Of a DNA stretch of 6,353 bases, positions 1-4,666 are shown one piece after another (position 1 is the first letter of the stretch; each line of letters starts with the position of its first letter). The stretch lies in contig JAIXZB010000126.1 of assembly GCA_027489915.1 (NCBI GenBank), forward strand, positions 1-6,353. Direction: 5' to 3'. The notes below the pieces were generated by a model, which worked only from the letters and a program-made list of their open reading frames with translations, searched no databases and was not told the DNA's origin. A program made the position numbers and the translations under genes. Source of the DNA: Rickettsiales bacterium (GTDB lineage Bacteria; Pseudomonadota; Alphaproteobacteria; Rickettsiales; UBA3002).

Positions 1-240
1 GAAGATGATTTCTTTCGCATCGGCATTGATGAGTTTTGCCACTTCTTCGCGCGCAATTTCGCCTGCTTCTTCGGCTTCCCACCCATACGCATGGCTGCGT
101 GAATGAGGATTGCCGAATTTTTCGGTGAAATAGGGGATCATTTTCTCAAGTACGCGCGGGTCGACAGGGCTTGTCGATTGGTAATCGAGAAAAATTGGAA
201 ATTTGATAGGCTTATCTATGTTCTGTGTCTTGGCGTTCAT
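1..240 (-). CDS. iscS: Cysteine desulfurase IscS, N-terminal part (runs off left edge)
   Basis: These are the first 80 codons of a PLP-dependent cysteine desulfurase, which takes sulfur from L-cysteine (leaving alanine) and passes it as persulfide to the Fe-S scaffold and tRNA-thiolation partners in the cytoplasm. Seen: the conserved opening FLDYQSTSPVDPRV (residues 17-30), then FGNPHSRSHAYGWEAEEA (42-59), and NADAKEIIF at the edge. This pattern is typical of housekeeping IscS rather than SufS. The PLP lysine and catalytic cysteine lie outside the window. The ATG is preceded by AAGGA with an 8-nt spacer, a strong ribosome binding site. A 10-residue leader before the conserved core also occurs in IscS proteins I recall from Rickettsiales. 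It follows a second desulfurase gene in the same direction, but has its own 82-nt upstream gap with promoter and IscR-like motifs. The downstream partner (iscU or suf genes) cannot be seen. Confidence 0.9.
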   Translation of the reverse strand, partial: MNAKTQNIDKPIKFPIFLDYQSTSPVDPRVLEKMIPYFTEKFGNPHSRSHAYGWEAEEAGEIAREEVAKLINADAKEIIF

Positions 241-268
241 AACTGACGTCCTTGTTTTGTGCGCGTTT

Positions 269-305
269 CGTATAATAACATAGTAATCAAGTCAACTATT
301 ATCAA
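269..305 (-). promoter_or_regulatory. Putative iscS promoter
   Basis: The gap between the upstream desulfurase and iscS is AT-rich. On the minus strand it contains TTGATA (300-305), a 17-nt spacer and TATGTT (277-282), which would start transcription near 270 and give a leader of about 30 nt. An alternative pairing is TTGACT (290-295) with TATACG (269-274) at a short 15-nt spacing. Either would let iscS be expressed apart from the cysE-iscR-desulfurase transcript. No hairpin terminator is visible in the gap, so read-through from upstream is also possible. Based on motif inspection only. Confidence 0.45.
275..299 (-). promoter_or_regulatory. Putative IscR type-1-like binding site before iscS
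   Basis: Read on the minus strand, the 25-bp segment starts with a perfect half-site, ATAGTTGACT, and ends with a degenerate half, ACTATGTTAT. Against the E. coli IscR type-1 consensus as I remember it (half-sites ATASYYGACT and AGTCRRSTAT around RWWWY), 19 of 25 positions agree. The site lies between the candidate -35 and -10 of iscS, where binding of [2Fe-2S]-IscR would block RNA polymerase. The nonamer GTCAACTAT plus the next T is shared exactly with the site before cysE. Confidence 0.5.
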
Positions 306-322
306 TACGCGTTTTATTACTG

Positions 323-1453
323 TTAATTCATCCATGCCCCGAGGTTTTTGTCTCCTAGACGCTGGTATAATTCCAGCCAACAGTCGGTGAAGGCCTCTAC
401 ATCAGCCTCTTTTGTATCCCAACCCGTGCTTACACGGATGTATTGACCCGCCTCTTCTTTTGTTTTTCCCATAGCGGTTAATACATGTGACGGCTCGATA
501 CGGCCAGAGGAGCAAGCAGACCCCGCACTTACACAAAACCCTGCCAAATCGAAATGCATAAGCTGGGTTTCACTTGGCACCCCTGGCATGCAAATCATCG
601 ACGTATTGGGTAATCGCGGTTCATCTCCTGCTGCCGCTAAAAACGGGCTACAGGTCATTAGGCGGTACTCCATTGCGTTGCGCATGGCTTCAAGCCTTGC
701 GGCATCAGAGGCGCTTGCTACTTCTTCGGCGAGTTTGGCAAAGGCTTTGATGAGGGCCACGGATTCAGTCCCCGCTCTACGTCCGAGTTCTTGTCTGCCA
801 CCTGCAAAAAGCGGCTTAATCGGAATGTCATTGCGCAACACCAGCGCTGCTATGCCCACGGGTCCGCCTACTTTATGAGCGGAAATGGTCATCATATCAA
901 CGCCCAGCAACCCCATATCGAGAGGTATTTTTCCGAATGCCTGCACTGCATCGCAATGCACCAGCGCACCGTAGTGATGGGCGATATCAGCAATTTCGCG
1001 CATGGACTGAATGACACCGGTTTCGTTATTGGCGAGAATAACAGATACAAGCGCGGGTTTGCCAAGGGATTGCAGCGTTTTTTCAAACATGGGGAGAATT
1101 ATTTTGCCGCAATTATACACTTTCACGGTGGCTGCACCGAGCAAAGATGCAGTGTTTGCTACCGATGCATGTTCGGTGACGGTGGTGACGATGGGGCGCC
1201 CCTGAAAACCACGCAGGGCTAACGTATTCGCTTCGGTGCCGCTTGCGGTGAAGATGATTTCGTTAGGGAATACGCAAATCGCATCCGCAATGGTTTTGCG
1301 TGCAGCATCCAAGCGCTTTTTGGCCTCCGCCCCCATGCGGTGCAAGGAGGATGGGTTGAGAGGTAGCGTTAATGCTTCCAGCATACACTCACGTACGGTG
1401 GGCCGCATGGGTGCTGTGGCGTTATAATCGAGGTATATACTGCGCTTACTCAT
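323..1453 (-). CDS. Cysteine desulfurase, NifS/IscS-like (second desulfurase of the cluster)
   Basis: A complete 376-residue class V aminotransferase-fold enzyme using PLP to release sulfur from L-cysteine. Seen: N-terminal YLDYNATAPMRP (7-18), PLP-contact TASGTEANTLA (69-79), His95 in TEHASV, NNETGVIQ (142-149), CDAVQ with PLP-contact Asp168, Lys194 in SAHKVGGPVG as the Schiff-base lysine, and Cys314 in SAGSACSSGR as the persulfide-bearing cysteine. All catalytic residues are present, so it should be active. The ATG overlaps the iscR stop by 4 nt (ATGA), and no clear Shine-Dalgarno stands before it, which suggests translational coupling. It differs clearly from the iscS that follows: YNATAPM against YQSTSPV at the same place, and HKVGGPVG in place of the HKIYGPKG of typical IscS. 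It is therefore a divergent paralogue, not a recent duplicate. Desulfurases of this type follow iscR in many alphaproteobacterial isc/suf clusters (recalled). Whether it serves clusters, tRNA thiolation or another acceptor cannot be told from sequence. Confidence 0.93.
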   Translation of the reverse strand: MSKRSIYLDYNATAPMRPTVRECMLEALTLPLNPSSLHRMGAEAKKRLDAARKTIADAICVFPNEIIFTASGTEANTLALRGFQGRPIVTTVTEHASVANTASLLGAATVKVYNCGKIILPMFEKTLQSLGKPALVSVILANNETGVIQSMREIADIAHHYGALVHCDAVQAFGKIPLDMGLLGVDMMTISAHKVGGPVGIAALVLRNDIPIKPLFAGGRQELGRRAGTESVALIKAFAKLAEEVASASDAARLEAMRNAMEYRLMTCSPFLAAAGDEPRLPNTSMICMPGVPSETQLMHFDLAGFCVSAGSACSSGRIEPSHVLTAMGKTKEEAGQYIRVSTGWDTKEADVEAFTDCWLELYQRLGDKNLGAWMN

Positions 1454-1905
1454 GCGTTCAGGGTAAAGTGCGCGTTGTATTCGTGGGTGGGTTTAATGCG
1501 TGATTCGCATACATCGGCCAGCGTGATAGAACTTAGGTAGCTATGGATATGCTGCCCTAGCCCATCCCACAAATCATGGGTTAGACATCGTGTTTTGGGG
1601 GTGATGCAGCCTGTCTTGTGTTCGCCGCCGCAGCGGGTCATGATGATGTGTTCTTCGGCAGCAAGCACTATTTCAGCAATAGAGGTTTGCTCGGCGGTGC
1701 CCGCTATGCTGTAGCCGCCACCTGGGCCGCGTACGGAATCGACCACCCCTGCCCGTTTCAAGCGCGAGAAAATCTGCTCCAAATAGGCAAGCGGGATGTT
1801 TTGACGCTCGGCGATGGCAGATAAGGTTACGGGGCCTGCGCTGCCTTCGCGCGCTAAATCGACCATTGCCATCACGGCGTAGCGGCCTTTGGTGGATAGC
1901 ATCAT
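1450..1905 (-). CDS. iscR: Fe-S cluster assembly transcriptional regulator IscR (Rrf2 family)
   Basis: A 151-residue winged-helix regulator. In its [2Fe-2S] form IscR represses cluster-assembly genes; the apo form binds a different class of site. Seen: LSTKGRYAVMAM (3-14), the recognition-helix region with YLEQIFSRLKRAG (41-53), the wing SVRGPGGGY (57-65), and a cluster-binding segment with Cys92, Cys100 and Cys107 followed by LTH (His110). Glu43, which in E. coli IscR discriminates between type 1 and type 2 sites, is conserved at the same number. Ligand spacing (C-x7-C-x6-C-x2-H) is slightly wider than in E. coli (C-x5-C-x5-C-x2-H). The first of two ATG codons is chosen: it lies 7 nt after AAGGAG and matches the family start (M-x-L-S-T-K). 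The start overlaps the cysE stop (ATGA) and the stop overlaps the desulfurase start. IscR-like sites precede cysE and iscS, which implies autoregulation. Confidence 0.94.
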   Translation of the reverse strand: MMLSTKGRYAVMAMVDLAREGSAGPVTLSAIAERQNIPLAYLEQIFSRLKRAGVVDSVRGPGGGYSIAGTAEQTSIAEIVLAAEEHIIMTRCGGEHKTGCITPKTRCLTHDLWDGLGQHIHSYLSSITLADVCESRIKPTHEYNAHFTLNA

Positions 1906-2537
1906 GGGCGTTCTCCTTCGAGTGTGGCAAGGCGGGCAACTAACGCATCGTATTCAGCGCGGCTGATATGGTCGTCTTCTTGCTCGATGGTGCCGTAGGC
2001 CATGAATTGATGTTCAGATTCGGCCATATTGCTTACGGTGTGCGCTGGAATACCCACCACGGTTTCACCTGCTGGCACTGCACGCACCACCACGGCATTT
2101 GCCCCCACACGCGCGCCCTTGGCCACGGTGATGGGGCCCAGTACTTGAGCGCCTGCACCGATGATGACATTATCTTCAAGTGTGGGGTGGCGTTTACCGC
2201 CGTTGAAGCTTACACCGCCTAGCGTAACGCCATGATATAGCGTTACATTGTCGCCAATTTCGGCGGTTTCGCCTATTACCACGCCCATACCATGATCGAT
2301 AAACAGGTTTTTGCCGATACTTGCGGCGGGGTGAATTTCAATGCCCGTAAGAAAGCGCGAAAGGGTGGAAATCCAGCGCGCAATAAGACGTAAATCCATG
2401 CGCCAGAGCGCATTTGCGAGACGGTGTAGGCGCAGCGCGTGAAAGCCAGGATAGCACAGCACCACCTCGGCCCAGCTTTTGGCTGCAGGGTCGCGCAGTT
2501 TGATAGCGTCTATCTCGTCTTTCCACAGGAAGGACAT
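1902..2537 (-). CDS. cysE: Serine O-acetyltransferase (short CysE/EpsC type)
   Basis: Transfers acetyl from acetyl-CoA to L-serine, giving O-acetylserine, the precursor that CysK/CysM turns into cysteine. Length is 211 residues from the chosen ATG, the short form (E. coli CysE is 273). Seen: an N-terminal helical part with LCYPGFHALRLHRLAN (27-42), then a left-handed beta-helix of hexapeptide repeats from about 65 to 168 with GIEIHPAASIG (65-75), IDHGMGVVIGETAEIGDN (80-97; His82 is the likely catalytic base), YHGVTLGG (101-108), GGKRHP (113-118) and VVGIPA (160-165). The C-terminus ends GERP and lacks the terminal isoleucine by which E. coli CysE binds CysK. ATG at 2537 is preferred (AAAGG with a 10-nt spacer) over an in-frame GTG at 2555. 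It leads the iscR operon, giving cysteine supply and Fe-S demand a shared promoter. Confidence 0.92.
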   Translation of the reverse strand: MSFLWKDEIDAIKLRDPAAKSWAEVVLCYPGFHALRLHRLANALWRMDLRLIARWISTLSRFLTGIEIHPAASIGKNLFIDHGMGVVIGETAEIGDNVTLYHGVTLGGVSFNGGKRHPTLEDNVIIGAGAQVLGPITVAKGARVGANAVVVRAVPAGETVVGIPAHTVSNMAESEHQFMAYGTIEQEDDHISRAEYDALVARLATLEGERP

Positions 2538-2559
2538 GGGTTGCTTACCTTTCACGTTG

Positions 2560-2582
2560 CTAAGCGCGTATTTCTGCGCTAG
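2560..2582 (-). other. Possible hairpin in the cysE leader
   Basis: CTA-A-GCGC and GCGC-TAG can pair as a 7-bp stem with one bulged A and an 8-nt loop (2568-2575). It lies about 22 nt before the cysE ATG in a leader of about 100 nt. There is no T-run after it, so it is not a terminator. I see no match to a riboswitch that I can recognise. It may affect mRNA stability or translation start. Confidence 0.25.
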
Positions 2583-2646
2583 TCACTCTCGACATGCGCG
2601 CAAACGCTGCTTAGAAAGTTGGATGTTAGAGTTTGTAAGGTGCGGC

Positions 2647-2675
2647 ACTATAAAATGCCCCACTGAAATGGTCAA
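2647..2675 (-). promoter_or_regulatory. Sigma70-type promoter of the cysE-iscR-desulfurase operon
   Basis: On the minus strand TTGACC (2670-2675) is followed, after exactly 17 nt, by TATAGT (2647-2652). Each hexamer matches the consensus at 5 of 6 positions. The predicted transcription start is near 2640, about 100 nt before the cysE ATG. The -35 box lies inside the IscR-like site, the arrangement expected for IscR repression. This is the best promoter in the window. Confidence 0.72.
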
Positions 2676-2679
2676 CTAT
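2655..2679 (-). promoter_or_regulatory. Putative IscR type-1-like operator before cysE
   Basis: Read on the minus strand, the 25-bp site runs ATAGTTGACC, then ATTTC, then AGTGGGGCAT. It agrees at 22 of 25 positions with the remembered E. coli IscR type-1 consensus (half-sites ATASYYGACT and AGTCRRSTAT around RWWWY). It covers the -35 box and most of the spacer of the cysE promoter. Because iscR is the second gene of that operon, this implies negative autoregulation. The site also lies 32 nt before the divergent hydrolase gene and could influence it. Confidence 0.65.
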
Positions 2680-2710
2680 TCTGGCAGTACAGTATAAGGA
2701 CTAGAGAAAT

Positions 2711-3436
2711 ATGGCTGATATTATTTTTAATGGCCCCGAAGGCAGATTAGAAGGCAAATACCATCAGGCTGCTGACAAGCAAGCGCCGGTGGCTGTGGTG
2801 CTGCACCCACACCCGCTTTATGGCGGCACGATGAATAATAAGATTACCTATAATCTCTATCAGAGCTTTGCTAAGGCTGGTTTTTCGGTGATTCGCTTCA
2901 ATTTCCGTGGCGTTGGACGTTCGACCGGCAAATTTGATGATGGCATTGGCGAGATGACCGATGCGGCAACTGCGCTCGACTGGATTCAACTGCAAAACCC
3001 TGATGCAAGCACCTGCTGGATTGCTGGTTTTTCGTTCGGCGCATGGATTTCGTTGCAACTGGTAATGCGCAGACCTGAGATTGAAGGGTTTATCTGCATT
3101 TCGCCGCCTGCGAACATGTATGATTTTGGCTTCCTTTCGCCCTGCCCCGCGCACGGATTGATTCTGCAGGGAGACCGCGATGATATTGTAAGCGAGCCTG
3201 CCGTTTCGGGCTTGGTGGATAAACTGCGTGCGCAAAAAGGCACGGTTGTGGATTATAAAGTGATTCCTGGAGCCGACCATTATTATCGCAACACAATGGA
3301 ATCGATGAAAACCAACGTGGATGAATATATCACCACCGAAATGGACGCCTTCCGCGCACGCCCAAGGGTGAAGCACGACAAGAAACGTCGCAACGCGATT
3401 CCGCAGGAATTTTTGGATTTGTTGAAGCAGGCGTAG
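2711..3436 (+). CDS. Alpha/beta hydrolase of the COG2945-like small hydrolase group
   Basis: A 241-residue soluble alpha/beta hydrolase; the substrate is unknown. Seen: oxyanion-hole region VLHPHPLYGGTMNNK (30-44), FNFRGVGRS (63-71), nucleophile elbow GFSFGA (106-111) with Ser108, GDRDDIV (154-160) carrying the likely acid Asp157, and GADHYY (187-192) with His190. The catalytic triad is therefore complete. After residue 215 a basic tail (RPRVKHDKKRRN) extends past the fold. No signal peptide or membrane segment is apparent. AAGGA ends 10 nt before the ATG. The gene is divergent from the cysE operon and shares its control region. As I recall, a hydrolase of this group lies next to suf/isc clusters in rhizobia and other alphaproteobacteria, so a link to sulfur or Fe-S metabolism is possible but unproven. 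Confidence 0.85.
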   Translation: MADIIFNGPEGRLEGKYHQAADKQAPVAVVLHPHPLYGGTMNNKITYNLYQSFAKAGFSVIRFNFRGVGRSTGKFDDGIGEMTDAATALDWIQLQNPDASTCWIAGFSFGAWISLQLVMRRPEIEGFICISPPANMYDFGFLSPCPAHGLILQGDRDDIVSEPAVSGLVDKLRAQKGTVVDYKVIPGADHYYRNTMESMKTNVDEYITTEMDAFRARPRVKHDKKRRNAIPQEFLDLLKQA

Positions 3437-3438
3437 TT

Positions 3439-4527
3439 TTATTTTGCACTGTAATAAACGCCGCCTTTTTGTGGTGCACTAACACCCGTAGTGGTGGGTA
3501 ACGATAACGGCATTTCATAGAGTGACCTCACCGCTAAAAAGGCGAAGGCTTGGGCTTCCATGGCGTCGCCTGAGAAGCCTGAATCTTCGGCCACACAAAC
3601 ATTGGCTAAATGTTCATTTATCATTTTTAGGAGGGTGGTGTTGCGGCGGCCTCCACCGGTGATGAGCCATTGCTTTAGCGGCTTGGGGAGCTGGGTTGCC
3701 GCGTGCGCGATGGAGGCGGCGGTGAAAGCAGTGAGTGTGGCTGCGCCCTCGCCTAGCTCCATTGGCTCGATATATGGGGCGACGAAGCGCGCGAAGCTGT
3801 TTCGGTCGAGCGATTTGGGGGGTGGGGCTTTGAAAAACGGGTGTGCCATGAGGGAAGCCAGCACTGTTTGGTTGGGAGCAACGGCGGCTGCGATCTGGCC
3901 ATTTGCATCGAAACTTGCGCCTGTGTGGCGAAAAATCCAATCGTCTATCAGTGCGTTACCGGGGCCAGTGTCGCAGGCGATTATCGTATCGCCATCCACA
4001 TAGGTGATGTTGGCGACACCACCGATATTGACAATGGCGATGGGGTGATTTTTTTCTGCCACCAATGCTGCGTGATATAACGGCACAAGCGGCGCGCCTT
4101 GACCGCCTGCGGCGACATCGGCAGAGCGGAAATCGGCGATGACGGGGATGCGTGTGCGGGAGGCGAGCAATGCAGCATCGCCTATTTGCTGGGTAATACC
4201 GCGCTCGGGCGCATGCAAGATGGTTTGGCCGTGAAAACCGAGTAACGCGACTTCGGCGCGAGGAATTTGGGATTGTGCCAACAAGGCTTCAACCGCATCG
4301 ATATGGCGCAGGGTGAGCATGTGGGTTGCGGCTTCAACATCGCCCTTGTCCTCTAAACATGCGAAAAGCTGGGTGCGTTCGGTTTCGCTATAGGGCAGCG
4401 TGAGGAATTCGCCGAAAGCTTCGATGTGGGTGCCGTTGGTTTTGAGGAGTGCGGCATCGACCCCATCGAGCGAGGTGCCACTCATTAGGCCAAGTGCCCA
4501 GATTGATTTATGTTCCGCCTCTTGCAC
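3439..4527 (-). CDS. anmK: Anhydro-N-acetylmuramic acid kinase AnmK
   Basis: Phosphorylates 1,6-anhydro-MurNAc, opening the anhydro ring to give MurNAc-6-phosphate in cytoplasmic peptidoglycan recycling. It has the ASKHA (sugar kinase/actin) fold. Seen, numbered from the GTG start (362 residues): GLMSGTSLDG (13-22, phosphate-binding), GFHGQT (97-102), DFRSADVAAGGQGAPLVP (132-149), NIGGVANIT (167-175), DTGPGN (186-191; Asp186 the likely catalytic base), TGGGRRN (290-296) and GDAMEAQAFAFLAVR (320-334). All signatures are intact and the length is normal. The start is uncertain: GTG at 4527 has a GGGGG stretch 5 nt upstream, whereas the longest frame begins with TTG at 4539 without a ribosome binding site; the first internal ATG would cut into the first motif. 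Its stop is 2 nt from the stop of the convergent hydrolase. A dyad repeat element separates it from divergent tyrS. Confidence 0.93.
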   Translation of the reverse strand: MQEAEHKSIWALGLMSGTSLDGVDAALLKTNGTHIEAFGEFLTLPYSETERTQLFACLEDKGDVEAATHMLTLRHIDAVEALLAQSQIPRAEVALLGFHGQTILHAPERGITQQIGDAALLASRTRIPVIADFRSADVAAGGQGAPLVPLYHAALVAEKNHPIAIVNIGGVANITYVDGDTIIACDTGPGNALIDDWIFRHTGASFDANGQIAAAVAPNQTVLASLMAHPFFKAPPPKSLDRNSFARFVAPYIEPMELGEGAATLTAFTAASIAHAATQLPKPLKQWLITGGGRRNTTLLKMINEHLANVCVAEDSGFSGDAMEAQAFAFLAVRSLYEMPLSLPTTTGVSAPQKGGVYYSAK

Positions 4528-4552
4528 TTCTGCCCCCAACCGATTACACAGA

Positions 4553-4657
4553 CGTCATTCCCGCTTCAGGCAGGAATCCAGAGTGTGAGCGTAGCTCACG
4601 GTCTTGCGCTGGATACTGGACCCGCGCTCGGCTTTGCCTCACTTGTCCAGTATGACG
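4553..4657. repeat. Dyad-rich intergenic repeat element upstream of tyrS
   Basis: A compact element of about 105 bp bounded by CGTCAT (4553-4558) and its complement ATGACG (4652-4657). Inside are nested inverted repeats: ATTCCCGC / GCAGGAAT (4557-4564 and 4570-4577, one mismatch, 5-nt loop); ATCCAG / CTGGAT (4576-4581 and 4609-4614) enclosing GTGAGC-gta-GCTCAC (4585-4599); and ATACTGGAC / GTCCAGTAT (4613-4621 and 4645-4653, perfect 9 bp). The ATTCCCGC...GGAATCCAG opening resembles REP-like elements common in intergenic regions of alphaproteobacteria, including Rickettsiales. It fills nearly the whole anmK-tyrS gap. A related element lies after tyrS. Repetition across the genome cannot be seen from one window. 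Confidence 0.65.
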
Positions 4658-4666
4658 AATGGTACT

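Noticed and set aside
2538..2555. GTG at 2555 as the cysE start
   Set aside because: It would place the AAAGG ribosome binding site inside the gene, and the ATG at 2537 is a normal start with suitable spacing.
2560..2595. 11-codon minus-strand frame (MSRVTSAEIRA) in the cysE leader, a possible leader peptide
   Set aside because: It has no Shine-Dalgarno, no cysteine or serine run expected for an attenuator, and no terminator/antiterminator pair.
2693..2698. TATAAG as a -10 box for the hydrolase
   Set aside because: It overlaps the hydrolase ribosome binding site (AAGGA 2696-2700) and would start transcription only a few nt before the ATG; no good -35 box is at the right distance.
2747..3376. 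209-codon open frame on the minus strand opposite the alpha/beta hydrolase
   Set aside because: It lies wholly antisense to a gene with an intact catalytic triad and family motifs, and its translation shows no recognisable domain.
3437..3480. Bidirectional terminator between the convergent hydrolase and anmK
   Set aside because: The stops are 2 nt apart, and I found no stable GC-rich stem followed by a T-run on either strand.
3614..4178. Several open frames of 65-147 codons overlapping anmK on both strands
   Set aside because: All are shadows of anmK, whose motifs run continuously through this region. No ribosome binding site or family pattern supports them.
4528..4539. TTG at 4539 as the anmK start
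   Set aside because: It has no Shine-Dalgarno, and the four added residues are not part of the family core. GTG 4527 has a G-rich stretch at suitable spacing. It remains possible.
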